Of a stretch of 64,000 bases of DNA, positions 25,201-38,400 are shown piece after piece. This stretch comes from Cepaea nemoralis (taxonomy: Eukaryota > Mollusca > Gastropoda > Stylommatophora > Helicidae), in NCBI GenBank assembly GCA_014155875.1, contig JACEFZ010005600.1, forward strand, positions 314,001-378,000, read 5' to 3'. Each line of letters opens with the position of its first letter. The first letter of the stretch is position 1. Below the pieces are notes generated by a model. That model was not told where the DNA came from and searched no databases. It saw nothing but the letters and a program-made list of their open reading frames with translations. The position numbers and the translations under genes were made by a program.

Positions 25201-25640
25201 CTGATTAGACCAGTTGTGCTGTATGGCTCTGAAACCTGGAGTACAACTAAAGGAGACGAAGCCTTGTTACAAACCTTTGAGAACAAAGTCTTAAGAAGCA
25301 TGTTTGGGCCCATTAGGGATACACAAAGTGAAGAGTGGAAAAGAAGAAGCAACAAAGACAGTTATGATCTGTTTAAGTCCCCGCTAATCACTGGTATCAT
25401 GAAGGCTAATAGACTTAAATGGCTGGGACATATAGAAAAAATGGAAGATAATATAGAAATAAAACTAGCTTACACTCAAGAAATAAATGACCGTAGACCG
25501 AGAAGACGGTGGAGAGATAATATACATACAGAACTACAAGCACTTGGAGTCAGCGACTGGCAAGAGAAGGTCAACCAGAGAGACGAATGGAGACGGCTTG
25601 CATCTGCAGCAAAGAAGACAATAAATAACATATTCAGACC
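22222..25640 (+). mobile_element. LINE 'E' (RT), split by a nested RNase H-bearing LINE
   Basis: A plus-strand LINE in two parts. 22222-23072 is the EN-RT linker and the start of RT (NNKATGADGIAAEFIKAG, then KESLLIPIFKKGG). 24378-25640 resumes with IMSAVLLNRLKL and continues through QAGFRQNRSIIDQIF, SGLKQGDAPSPL and YADD at 24845-24856. It then reads TLIRPVVLYGSETWS and RLKWLGHIEKMEDN, ending at RRWRDNIHTE...WRRLASAAKK. The break between the two parts is exactly the insertion 23073-24377. The endonuclease is absent, and stops and shifts are frequent (for example after SKSENI). At about 25640 it fuses to a different LINE 3' end. Confidence 0.75.
23073..24377 (+). mobile_element. 5'-truncated RNase H-bearing LINE 'K2' nested in LINE E
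   Basis: 1,305 bp, same orientation as its host LINE, flanked by a 6-bp TSD CTGACA (23067-23072 and 24378-24383). It starts in the RT thumb (LGVRLDRSLSFRDHVDYV) and carries a complete-looking RNase H domain: YTDGS (D), the glutamate in MTMEVMAV (E), SDSMSM (D), PGHAGVEGNERAD (H and D). The 430-codon frame 23082-24374 has no stop. It is a close relative of the long copy K at 39525-43287 and ends with the same ACTGATA-type tail. RNase H places it in the I-like superfamily by family knowledge. Confidence 0.85.
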
Positions 25641-26095
25641 AACCCTATGCTACCAATGTCAAACCTAGACATTCTCCAAATCACACGTACTCTAAATTAA
25701 CATCTGTGAAATGAGATGCTTATGGAGAGGTGCTAACATAACTATCAGAGACCACATAATAAATGCATTTATCAGACACATAGCGGGATTAACATCTTGC
25801 GCCACGTATCTTGAAAGGCAGACAATGAAATGGTTCGGCCATTTCGCTAGAATGAAACACCATCAACTACCAGCACTATTGCTATATTAAAGACGATCTG
25901 ATACGAGAGCAAGAGGAAGAAAAGGAATTGGCATCAAAGACATTGTACAATCACTTGGTATAACACTATCCAGTGCCACTCATCGGGTGCTGGAACATCA
26001 ACTAATCCTCCCGAATACGTACGACGTCAAAAGTGAAAGTTGGTGGTGATGATGCTGATGATGCAGATGATGATGGTGATGATCTAACATTTCAT
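25640..26095 (+). pseudogene. LINE 3' fragment 'G' with (GAT)n tail
   Basis: Begins within PTLCYQCQT, a motif also present in the LINEs at 53157-55997 (PTLCYQCQTWTM) and 27962-28891. It continues through AGLTSCATYLERQTMKWFGHFARM and RARGRKGIGIKDIVQS to a GATGAT-rich tail (about 26045-26085). No catalytic residues are included. It abuts the C-terminus of LINE E, so it is a fusion of two unrelated LINE ends. Confidence 0.65.
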
Positions 26096-26640
26096 GACTG
26101 ACGGCAATATCTGTCATAGGCTTACGCTGAACTTGCTAGTGTTTGAAGCGGCCGTAATCATGGTGATGGACTTTGTGTGACAGTTGTAATACACAGATTC
26201 AATGTGTATATTCCCAGACATCGGCACGGTATTCGACAAACAGACCAAAGTCATTGAGGACAGCACATCCGATACTCTGACTGTAGCCAGTGAGGACAAC
26301 ACATCTGATACTCTGACCCTAGCCAGGCTGGACAGGGAAAATCAAGGTTGGTTCTTGCTTCTCCTACATTTATTTACACTATTGTAGCAGTAGCAATGAA
26401 TACTGTTCATGATTATACCGGTTTTATACATCTGCACTCAATGCACACGTGACAAAGAGCAAACATCACTAGTACTAAAACGTGGAAAGTTGTCATGACA
26501 TGGCCGAGTATATCCTTGAGTATACCTCAGTATTCCCTTGTGGACACTTACTCGTCATTGTTGGTTTGTTGATTAATCCCTTCATATTGAATTGTTGACA
26601 TTAGTGCCAGCTGCCAGAATCCGGATGTGGTCACCCGTGT
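26096..26640. other. Unassigned DNA
   Basis: No recognised gene. A short internally repeated open frame at 26202-26387 (TSDTLTVASEDNTSDTLTLAR) comes from a local 36-bp-scale duplication. Confidence 0.4.
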
Positions 26641-26779
26641 ACATGTGTGTACTAGCAAACTTTCCACTCGGACTGTACATGACCTTGGTGCTCATCATCT
26701 ACGTTTATCACGGGGAATTGCATTTGTTTTTCGGGACATCTCGCATCACAGGGCGCGAAGTTTGTAATTATCTGTAGTT

Positions 26780-27961
26780 TGTATCATGTCAGTGTATGAA
26801 GTTTATAATTCCCAGCAGACTGTATCATCACAGTGTACGAAATTTATAATTCTCAGTAGACTGTATCATCACAGTGTACGAAATTTATAATTCTCAGCAG
26901 ACTGTATCATCACAGTGAACGAAGTTTATAATTCTCAGCAGACTGTATGATCACAGTGTACGAAGTTTATAATTCTCAGTAGACTATATCATGAAAGTAT
27001 ATGACGTCTATATTTCTCTGTAGACGGTATCATGACAGTTTATGGCGTTTATAGTTAAATATGGACTGTATCATGACAGTCTATAAAACGTATCATACTC
27101 AGCAGACTGTGTGTATCGTGACAGTGTATGAAGTTTATAATTCACAGTAGACTGTATCATGACAGTGTATGAAGTATATACTACTCTGTAGACTGCATTA
27201 TAACAGTCTATGAAGTTTATAAGTCTCAGTACACAAATCATAATAATCTATAAAGTCTATATTACTCAGTAGACTTGTGTCATGACAGTGCATGAAGTGT
27301 ATAATTCTCTTTAGACTAAATCATAACAGTGTGGGTAATTTATAATAATAAGTAGATTCATAATGACCGTGTATGCAGTTTATAGTTCAATGTAGACTGT
27401 ATCATTACAGCGTATACAGTTTATAATTCACGTAGACAATACTATCCACTACAAACTCTCCCACTCAGACTGTACATAACGGGGTTACTGATAATCTACT
27501 TTTATCATGGGGAATAGCATTTGAATTCTGGCGATCTCTCATCACAGGGGGCGAAGTTTACAATTCCCAGTAGACCGTATCATGACAGTGTATGAAGTTT
27601 ATAATTCTATGTAGACTGTATCATAACAGTGTATGAAGTTTATAATTCTCTGTAGACTGTATCATGATAGTGTATGCAGTTTATAATTCTCTGTAGACTG
27701 TATCATAACAGTGTATGAAGTTTATAATTCTCTGTAGACTGTTTCATAACAGTGTATGAAGTTTATAATTCTCTGTAGACTGTATCATGACAGTGCATGA
27801 AGTTTATAATTCTCTGTAGACTGTATCATGACAGTGCATGAAGTTTATAATTCTCTGTAGACTGTATCATGACAGTGTATGAAGTTTATAATTCCCAGTA
27901 GACTGTATCATGACAGTGTATGGAGTGTATAATTATCTGTAGACGTTTTGATGACAGTCTA
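26780..27961. repeat. 41-bp satellite array with higher-order repeat
   Basis: Units of about 41 bp built on GTAGACTGTATCATGACAGT followed by GTATGAAGTTTATAATTCTC. Each unit contains the short inverted repeat ACTGT-ATCATG-ACAGT. A non-satellite segment of about 130 bp at 26642-26775 recurs at 27443-27575 (both contain a GACTGTACAT segment and a CATCACAGGG segment), so the array is organised as a higher-order repeat of roughly 800 bp. Unit identity is highest in the right-hand part (27560-27900), consistent with recent local amplification. Confidence 0.88.
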
Positions 27962-28891
27962 CTTCATCTCATCATGTTCCTCTTGTACCTTGCGGTGTCG
28001 AGATGAAGTATAAACAGCGGGAAAGTGCCCGCTTATGGGCTTCATGTATCGATATTCCCAGGGACTCTGTTATTCCCTGCGTCCATCGTTTACGTGGGCG
28101 GCCTCTTACTCTGCTTCTCTCTGGTCTGTACATCATTGCTTGTTGTGGTATACTGTTAGTCGGTAACGTACTTGCATGGCCAAACCATTTGACTTGCTGC
28201 TGTATAATAAAATCTAGTGCAGCTATAACCCCCCACTTAAGTCCTGATTTCTTCATTTCTCATCTTATCTCTTTATGATACATTGAGTATTCTTCTCAGA
28301 AATCTCATTTCTGTTGTTGTGATTCTTTTTTTCTCTTTTTCTGTCATTGTCCAGATTTGGCATTGGTAACAGAGTTGGTAGGAAGATTGTGTTGTAAAGT
28401 GCTTTCTTAGTAGTTATTGATATATGTTTGTTCTTTAGTATTGGTGCCATTTGTCCAATGAGTTGGTTTGCCTTTTGCATCTATTTTCAATCTCGTCTTC
28501 TGATTTGCCATTTGATGATATTATACTTCCTAGGTACTTGAAACTCTTTACTTGTTTCAATGGATGTTCGTTTAGGTGAATCGTTGTTGTATTATGTTCT
28601 TAAGCTATAGTCAACACCTCTGTTTTACTTGTGCTAATTTTCATGTTATGTTGCCTACACATTTCGTTTAGACTATACATGTGGTCTTGTGATTCACGCT
28701 CTAATTTTGCTATTAGTGCTTGGTCGTCCGCAAACAGTTCTCTAATGGTTAGATTTGCAGAAGGTTCTTCTTCTGTGTTCTCCTCGTGCGGTTTTCTCGC
28801 GGTTTCCGTTTGGGTGGTTTCTTTACATAATTTGTCTATATGTGTTATTAACAAGAGATAGGACAAGACACAACCTTGTAGTACTCCGGTC
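27962..28891 (-). pseudogene. LINE 'F' 3' part inserted in the satellite
   Basis: A minus-strand LINE fragment of 930 bp. The RT palm has FADD at 28723-28734 (LFADDQALIAK), followed by the thumb (LKNKHISITTKKALYNTIFLPTL) and a C-terminus VKWFGHASTLP...GRPRKRWTQGITESLG to 27972. It is bounded by GTCTA at 27957-27961 and 28892-28896, a possible 5-bp TSD, with satellite units on both sides. The same family is longer at 53157-55997, whose 3' end also abuts this satellite. 5'-truncated, frameshifted and dead. Confidence 0.75.
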
Positions 28892-28975
28892 GTCTATGAA
28901 GTTAATAATACTCAGTAGACTGTATGTATCATGGCAGTGTATGAAGTGTATAATTCTCTGTAAACTGTATCATGG
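28892..28975. repeat. 41-bp satellite, continuation beyond LINE F
   Basis: Two degenerate units (for example CAGTAGACTGTATGTATCATGGCAGT) resume immediately after the LINE, showing that the LINE landed within the array. Confidence 0.8.
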
Positions 28976-29607
28976 TCTGCAAGGTGTGGACTGCTCCTTG
29001 CACTGCAGCCAGCAGGGCTAAGATAGGCTAGCCTCTCCCCGGAGGAGTGAAATGTGAACATTAGTAGCCTGCCGATGACCCGCAGACTACACAAGTCAAC
29101 CCCACCTCCACGTGATTCACACTGGGAAACCACGACCGCGAGGTCATGGGATAACGGGGATATGGCTCGCCATAGGGGATGAACTCCCTATGGTCCGATT
29201 TTTGTCCTAAACCTGCGATTGGCTTAGCAAGCCGGCAGGAGATCTTCATACTGCTCGTAGAAAAACTAAGAAGTGTAAACGCACTAACTCTAATGGTTAT
29301 AGACCCGGCAATGTTAATGGACTACGAGATAGATCAGCGATTCAAAAAAGAGGCACAATGAAAGTTTGCTGATTTAATAGCAGAGAAGAAGAACTTATAT
29401 AAACAGTCAAAGAGAGGGAAATTGGAAAAGATAAAACAGGTGTGGCTTCCTTAATATATCCGGGAGTCCCCTAAATATCTTTAGTTCTTTTGGGGTTCAC
29501 ATTATCTTCCAGTGAACGATCCACACTGTTAGAAATTAGATCCATCCCTCTAGCGTTACTTCACAACGGGCGATGCTTTGGTGGGTATTGAACTTTCCTT
29601 ACACAAC
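28976..29607. other. Unassigned, possibly LINE 5' leader DNA
   Basis: GC-richer than its surroundings. 29000-29200 has the look of an element leader, but I find no second copy in the window. A plus frame 29179-29361 (ALTLMVIDPAMLMDYEIDQRF) continues for a few codons past its stop as a worn trail. It may be a LINE C-terminus; not assignable. Confidence 0.3.
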
Positions 29608-30663
<1,056 letters not shown>

Positions 30664-30665
30664 AC

Positions 30666-30762
30666 ATGCATCCTTCCCCCTTTATTCTGGTGTCCGCTAT
30701 TCCCTTCCGTCCAATTTTCCTCTCTTTCATTTATGAATATGTTAAAGGAATAGACAAGCTAT
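30666..30762 (-). repeat. Inverted copy of the first ~100 bp of LINE O
   Basis: Reverse complement of about 29716-29815 (minus-strand reading begins AGCTTGTCTATTCCTTTAAC, and TGTCCGCTATTCCCTTC is visible on the plus strand). It follows the truncated LINE O directly, forming a long inverted-repeat pair separated by about 850 bp. Confidence 0.8.
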
Positions 30763-30929
30763 AATTTTGATCTATTAAATGTAACCATAAAGAGAGATTT
30801 AAATACTGCTTACTAGTATAAATGCCGTGTGAGTTGAAGCTAAATGAGTGCTCAAATACCATATACTAGTAAATCAAACTGGTATCACTAAATAGATTTA
30901 TTTAAACGGGACTAAAATGTAGATTATCA

Positions 30930-32235
30930 AAAGTACAGTTAGTAGATTGGAGCGGAAAGAAATTAAGAGATCAGAACGAAAGAGAAGAGCGAACACAAGA
31001 AAGAGAGTTAAGCAAGACAGAAAAAGAGGTTAAACAGGCTGAAATAGACAGCAAATATAAACAGTCAGAATTAGAACTAAACCAAGTAGAGCTAGATGCC
31101 AAAAGCAAACATAAACAAGCAAAAATAAATGCCCAAATGAAAAAGGAAGAATTAGAAGCACAAATTAAATTAAAACAACAAGAATTAGAAAACCAAAGTA
31201 GCATAGCAGCAAGAAAATTAGAAAGTAAAGAAAATAAACAAAACTTCAAAAAGTATGAAGTCATCATTAAACATTTCTGTGCGGGTGATAGCATCTCCAA
31301 ATGGACCCACAACTTCGAAACTCTGATAATTCTTTGTGAAATTTCGAAAGAAGATAGGTGTGTGTGATATACATGAAACATCTGGTGTTTGAGCCCTTAA
31401 AAGTTAACGAAACTATACCACAAGAACTAAGAATGGATTATGAATATGTTAAAAATAGAATTATGCAACGTTTCTTCTTGACAGTCAGGGTTATCGAATA
31501 CATTTTTCAAAATTAAATTCGAGACCTACTCAAACATTTAGAGACTACGTATCAGAAGTGAAGGATAATTTAATAAATTGATCACAGCAACTAAAGTAAA
31601 CAACAACTTTAATTTATGGAAAGATTTGGTGTTCAGGGATAAATTACTTACATCACTACCAACATATTTTGCTAAATTTTTACAAGAGAATGAGTGTAAT
31701 TCCATCCGAGAGATGGAAAGAAACGGTTCTGCCTATTTGGCAGGTAATTGAGATATCTTTTCAATTACAGCACAAGATTTTACTTTTGGTGCAGCAGCCA
31801 CTTTCATCAAGTACAAAACATTTAACTATAATAAAATTAAGAAATTTAAAATTGGAGAAACAACTCCCTGTAAATATTGTAATGCTCCACACTGGGAAAC
31901 AGAAATGTGTGACAAACACACTGACTATCCAAACTATTTATAAAGAATGGAAAACAAACAACAAGCTTTTCATTTTTATTTTTTTTATTTTTTTTGCTTT
32001 TTTGCAAAGGTTTTGTGCATATACAGGCATCAATTAAAGGTACAAAAATGCTTAGAAAAGCTGTTGCAGTCATTATCGAGAGCTAAACATCGAAAAGTGA
32101 AGAAGAAGAGCAAGAAAAATGTAACTCAGTAAAGATCATTGATAATTTTACAGCAGACAGATGTAAAACTTGTAATGTGTTTCACATGGATGGTATTTTA
32201 ACTTGTGGACATAAAATAATTCCGGTACTAATGGC
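30930..32235 (+). pseudogene. Gypsy-type element: gag region and start of protease (relic)
   Basis: 30950-31375 encodes a highly charged, predicted coiled-coil stretch (for example KKEELEAQIKLKQQELENQ). It is followed by a capsid-like trail in shifting frames (KWTHNFETLIIL at 31300, then THY-type residues to about 31850). A variant zinc knuckle, CKYCNAPHWETEMC (Cx2Cx3Hx5C), lies at about 31865-31910. 32140-32235 ends in LTCGHKIIPVLMATT, which I read as the approach to the protease. Gag would assemble particles and the knuckle would bind RNA. Multiple stops and shifts are present, and the reading is cut by LINE H, which begins shortly after 32235. Confidence 0.65.
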
Positions 32236-32339
32236 GACGACTTAAAGCGTTAATTCTTGGGGACACACTTTTATTAGTGTTTTCCTGTGATTATGTGGTG
32301 TTATTTCGCATTTGTTTATTGGAAGTGTTCACAAGAATT

Positions 32340-35300
32340 CAGGTGGTGGATGAAACTTTGAGTGCAGCCGACAGATAGTCGTTGGTTATGGTCTCATATT
32401 TCGCGACGGCAGGCAGAAGATCTCTTTAATGGGACAATGGCTGCGGTGAACCGGCCAGTACGGTCACTGTCATGAAGGAAAGCAACGACAAACTACCTTC
32501 TTTAAAAGTGCCTAGTTCACTATCATTCGCCAAACTACAGATCACCGCAAGACAAGGACAGAGACATTAAAATTAGCAACATGGAATGTTAGGATGTTAA
32601 ACGACGACGAAAAAGTAGATTACATCAAACAAGATATGGAAAGAGAGAAAATTAATATTTTAGGCATGTGCGAAACGAGATGGACAGAAGCAGTGCCAAG
32701 TAGCATGTGAGACATAATGACGTAAATAGGATAGATCCTAGAATCCGAGAACTACAACGCTAAGAAATGATGACGCGACTACACAGAATCGTCACAGGGC
32801 TATGTCAATAATAACATCAGACAAACTTGGGACGTTTTCAAAGGCGGCAGCTTATGTGATTTGGCTGGCGAAATATTGGCTTGATGGCGCTTCAGTGCTG
32901 AATGAATACTTGGAAATGGAAGAGACAATCTATAGAAGCAACACTTATTGTGGCCACGAATAAATAAGCGGGCAGACGCAGAAAACTAGATGACTGCGAA
33001 GCCAACGAAGGACACTTGGCGAATTGACAGAAAGATTCCGCGAGCTCGAAGAAGGGCATTGTCGATCTATGTTTGATTGTTGATCTTCATTAGCGAAATA
33101 TTGGCTTGATGGCGCTTCAGTGGCTGAATGAATACTTGGAAATGGAAGAGACAATCTATAGAAGCAACACTTATTGTGGCCACGAATAAATAAGCGGGCA
33201 GACGCAGAAAACTAGATGTCTGCGAAGCAGCACGAAGGACACATGGCGGATTGACATAAGGATTCCGTGAGGACGAAGAAGGACATTGTTGATCTTCAAA
33301 CAGGGATGGCTTACAACAATCAGTAATCTTAAATATATTATTCTTACGGCCCTTCCTGGACAGAACAGGTTATGTAAGTATTCAGTTATTGTCTATTGTT
33401 GAGAATAAGCATGTACGCTGCGACATTAAACAGCTTAATAACTGTTAAAAGGTAACTGACTGGAATTCGTCAATTTTGTCTGTTCGGCTTCCAACCTGCT
33501 TTCGAGCCGAGTTTATTCATTTGCATAGTTATTGTTTGGAAGTCATTCTACACCCCGAGATATAGCTTGGTAAGCAGGCATTAAGATAGGTGAAGTTTTT
33601 AAGATTATTTATTCTGGAGGAGACGATAAACAAATGGGGTAGCAATTATCTTGGACCGGCAAACATCAAAAACTGTTAAAGGATATTGGGCGTGTCAGAC
33701 AGAGTTCTCCTTGTTAAATTAAGCGGTAGACCTTTAAGCATTAACGTTATTAAAGTGTATACCCCAACAGGGGAAAGCAGTGAAGATAGTGTAGAGGGAT
33801 TTTATAATGACACAGAGCCTGCTTTAAAGAAATGTAAAATTTCAGAAATAAACATCATAATAGGAGACTTCAACGCAAAAGTAGGAAATCAAGGTGATAG
33901 ATAAACAGTATGAAACTATGGTTTAGGAGAGAGAAATGAAAGATGATACAGACTTGCAGAGTGTGCAAAATAGCAGGAAAAGATTGTACTAAACACCTGG
34001 TTTAAACAACACCCTAGAAGATTATGGACATGGATGAGTCCTGATAGCAGGATTAGAAACCAGATTGATTACATTCTGATTAGAAGAAGATTGAGAAATG
34101 CGTTAACAATAGCAACAACAGTTCCCAGTGTTGATTGTTATAGTGACCGCAGATTATTTACAGGTACATTGAGGATATAGTTGCAGAAAGTCAAGTATGT
34201 AACAGGAAACAATAAATATGATTTGTGTACATTGAGTAATGACAAAACAATTTTACCAAAGAAGTACAGAACAGATTTGACATATTGTCTGATCTAGAGA
34301 TCCTGTTCCAAGATGTGGATGATCAATGGGAAATGTTGAAGAATTCAATCAGTTTGGCTGCAGAAACAAATATTCCAAACTTAAAGAAGCTGGGTCGTAA
34401 GAAATTGATGACTGAAGAAATTTTACAACTAATGGAAACAAGAAGACTCAACAAAAATAATCCTGCCAAATATGACGAAATTCACAGGCAAGTCAGAATA
34501 CGGTGCAAGGAGGCAAAAGAATCATGGCTTGAGAAAAATTGCTTAGAAATTGAAATACAACACAACAATCAAAATACCAAATTAGTGCACAAAAGAATTC
34601 AGGTACTTACAAATAATAGAACAAGTACATCTGCAGGCTGTCTAAAAACTAAAGATGGCAAAATCATAATAGAAAAAGATCAGATTCTACATGTATGGTC
34701 AGAGTATGGATAATCCTGTATGAAATTATAGAGATGAACAGTATATTATTCGATTTAATAATGTAGGACCGTCACTTTTGAATATTGAGGTTCGAAATGT
34801 TATTAAACATATGAAAGCTGGCAAGGCCCACGGTACTGATAACATCACAAGATAAATGATTAAAGCTTTGGAAGAATATGGAACAGATCAAGTCACAAGT
34901 CTGCTTAACACATTACATGATACCGGAGAAATACCTTCTGAATTATGTTCTAATTCTATTTTAATTGCAATCCCAAAGAATTCAGGAGCCTTGGAATGTG
35001 ATCTACATAGAACAATTAGTATAATGAGTCACATCACGAAGATTTGGCTACGAATTATCATGCAAAGAGTGAGGAGGAAAATACAATCTGAAATAGGGGA
35101 ATAAAAATGTGGGTGAAAAGAAGGAAAGGTTACGGTAAATGCTGAGTATATGTTGCGATATGTTATTGAACGTTTTATAGAAGGAAATAATGATGTACAT
35201 CTTTGCTTTATTGGCTACACAAAGGTTCTCGATAGACAAGTCAACATGGCAGATACGCTTGCAGATCTACAAATTGATGGGAAAGGCTTATTAGAATAAA

Positions 35301-36290
35301 CATGTTGGAAACAACAAGCTGCCATAAGGATTGATAACGAAGTAGGCAATAACAGCCTATTAAGAGAGGTGTTAGGCAAGGATGTTTAATGTCTCCATAT
35401 CTGTTTCCCTGTACAGTGAAAATATTTTTAGAAATGTAGAGGATATAAATGGAATCAGCATTGGAATGCGAAACATCCAAAACATTAGATATGCAGATGA
35501 TACAGCATTGATTGCAGACAATGAGCAGGATCTCCAAAAAATAGTAGAAGCGGTTGTTACGCACAGTGAACAACTTGGGTTAGAATTAAATTTAAAAAAG
35601 ACACAGATTATAGTCGTCATTAGGATGAACGAAATACCACAATTTAATATACATGTAAATGGGAATACTCTTCAGCAAGTGAATCGGTACAATTATCTCG
35701 GAACAATCATAACATATGATGGGAGAGCCATGAAGAGATTAGAACAAGAATCCCCATCGCAAAAGTAGCCTTTAGCAAGATGAAAAAAATACTGACCAAT
35801 AAAAAATGTCAATTGAAACGAGAAAAAGAGTGTTGAGGTGCTACATAGAGCATGTTCTTTTGTATGGATGTGAAACAATGAGCAGTCAAGCTGAAAAACA
35901 TCTGATGGCTGCAGAAATGTGGTTTCTGAGGAGAATGCAAAGAATACAATGGACAGAAGAAAAACCAATGACCAATACTACAGGTGACAAATGCAAATCG
36001 TAAATTGATTGGAGAAATTATATATAGATAGTCAACAAATTTTGGACATGTTATGAGAAGAAATGAATTGGAGAACTTGGTGACAACTGGCAAGATTGAA
36101 GGGAACATACCAAGGGGAAGACCGAGAGGTAAATGCCTGGATGTTTTGGCCACATGGCATCGTCGAAAAGGAACACTGAGCTGATCCACGACTCTGATGA
36201 TCGAGTGGAATGACGAGTTATGATCGCACACGCTTTCCGGCATGGTACATGATTGATAAGATACCTTTTTCAAATGAAGAAGCCAATGTC
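32340..36290 (+). mobile_element. RTE-like LINE 'H' inserted in the gypsy-type element
   Basis: A plus-strand copy of the A/L family. The 5' leader is at about 32340-32570 (alignable to LINE A's). The endonuclease start at 32565-32690 contains INILGMCETRWTE. An unrelated 880-bp block is at 32691-33573. The rest of the endonuclease is at 33574-34150 (NVIKVYTPTGESS, then IIGDFNAKVGNQGD), followed by the linker and RT at 34285-35770 with YADD near 35495. The C-terminus reaches about 36245, with a short GATT-type tail. It splits the protease region of the host gypsy element. Stops and shifts are abundant. Confidence 0.8.
32868..33310. repeat. 225-bp tandem duplication inside the LINE H insert
   Basis: Two direct copies start GCGAAATATTGGCTTGATGG at 32868 and 33093 (period 225). 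Both contain GAATGAATACTTGGAAATGG and AAATAAGCGGGCAGACGCAG. Small indels separate them. The duplicated unit occurs nowhere else that I can see in the window. Its nature is unknown. Confidence 0.85.
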
Positions 36291-36419
36291 GCTATATAAT
36301 CAATAGGCACATTATGATTCCATCATGGCTCTATTAATAATACATTATGCAGGAGAGTACGTGATACAGGATCCACCCCTATCGGTAATCGCCAATCCCT
36401 AGTAGATCAGAAAGACTAC

Positions 36420-38400
36420 ATAGGGAAACATTACAGCTGCAGAAATTTTTCTGGAAAAATAGAAAAAATCTGTTGGCATGGGCCGCAATAAGATCCCCAG
36501 TTCTATTAGGCAGGGTAAATGCGCTGTTTTAGACATCACATGCTGCGACATCATAATCGGAGATCTACCTGAAGTAAAAGATCGTTCAGAGTCTGAACTC
36601 CAATCCTGGTATGAAAATAGCATGCATGCAAACGCTATAACAAGGTTGAGAGCACAAGCTAACCTTGACAAAAATCAAACCGAGGAAGTGCAGCATTTAA
36701 AGCCAGGACAAGGCGTGTTGCTAATACTCCCAGACAAAAGAGTCCTACTAACCATCTCATGGCAAGGAGAATTGAAAGTAATACAACAGACATCAACAAT
36801 TTCGTACGAAATATTAATCAACGGTAAATATAAATTTATCATATCAACATGTTAATACCTTACTAGAAAAGAAACGAAATGACATGGACACGGCAGAAGA
36901 TAAAACGGCAGCGGCATCCGCAATAATTAATCCGACAGAACTGGACGAGACAAAAGAAGTACCTGTGGTGACACTAGACACGACAGACACTCTAAGAGAC
37001 ATTAAAATTTTCCCAAAGTTGTCCACAACAAACCAAGAAGAAGTAAGACAATTTTTAACCGAATATGAAAACATTGTCTCAAACACTTCAGGTAAGACAG
37101 AACAAATTAAACATCACATTATCGTCACAAGTGAAACGCCCATCAAATGAAGACCATATTAAATACCAATGCACTTTAAAGATAGACTCGAAAAAGAAGT
37201 GATCGATCTACAGAAACATGGGATAATAAGAAGATGCTTCTCAGAGTACTGTTCTTCAATTGTAATTGTTAAGAAAAGGGATGACACGATCGGACAGTGT
37301 GTAGACATTAGAAAACTCAATGTCATTACGGAATTAAACGCAGAACCAATCCCCTACTGCGAGGACCTTATTATAAACATTACAAACTCAAAGTTCTTCT
37401 CCAAACTAGATTTAACAAAAGGATACTGGCAAATACCAATGACAGAAGAATCCATATATTTCACAACGTTTGCCACACAACTAGGCCTATACGAGTGGTT
37501 ATATATGCCTTATGGGTTAATTACCTCGCCCGCCACCTTTATCAGATTGACCAGACTAATACTACGCGACATCCCAAATGTAGAGGCATACATAGAAGAC
37601 ATTTGTATATACACAGACAATATGACAAACCATATAAGGATTTTACAACAGATGTTTGACAGAATTAAAGAATTTGGTTTGGCGTCTAAACCAGCCAAAG
37701 TAGAAATTGACTTCCAAGAAATTTAATTCCTAGGTCACAAAATTTCAGCCGGCCACATCTTCAGCTATGAAAGAATGATATCAAAGATCCTCAACCTAGC
37801 CATACCAAACACACACACACAAATAAGAAGCATATTGGGCTTGTTTAATTACTACGGCAAATCCATACCTAGATTTGCCAAATTAACAAATGTGTTCACA
37901 AAAGTGTTGGGAAAAACCAACGAAATAAAATTTTGCCAAGTGCATTTTTGGAGGTAGCACTCAAAATGATCAAACATTATTTTTCGAGTCCCCCTATTTT
38001 GAAGCTCCTTAGCCCTAATTTACCGTTTACCCTCAGATCTGATGCCAGCTGAATTGGCAAATCTGCTGTACTACTTCAATGCTATGATACGGTCGTACAT
38101 CCGATTATATATGTTAGCAGAGAACTACCACCGGTTGAACAACGGTATTCGACACCGCATTTGGACTGCCTTGCAGTAGTGCTTGAAGTGACAAGACTAA
38201 ACAAACCTATTGGGAACACATTTTACCATTCAAACAATAATTATTTACTGGTTCTGAAAGAAAAAACCCAAAGAACAATCAAATTGTCTGATAGGCACTT
38301 CTCCTACAAAACTACTCCTTCACTATAGAGCACATAAGCGGTGCATAAAATAACATTGCAGACCTGCTATCCAGGTTACCACGTCAGAAAATAGAAACTA
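36420..38400 (+). pseudogene. Gypsy-type element: protease end, integrase C-terminus, RT and RNase H (relic)
   Basis: Order after LINE H: 36540-36590 CDIIIGDLPEVKD (protease C-terminal style). 36700-36830 LKPGQGVLLILPDKR and GKYKF (integrase C-terminal style), with no integrase catalytic core. 36884-37740 reverse transcriptase (SKLDLTKGYWQIP, then YEWLYMPYGLITSPATF, then YIEDICIY in the catalytic-box position, so ED replaces DD). 37960-38390 RNase H (LPFTLRSDAS, then EHISGA, then ADLLSRL). No integrase follows RNase H. A purine tract (ACAAAAAGGAGG, 38582-38593) could prime plus-strand synthesis. Stops at 37148, 37725 and in RNase H. An integrase remnant upstream of RT is reminiscent of gmr1-like elements. 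Confidence 0.7.
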
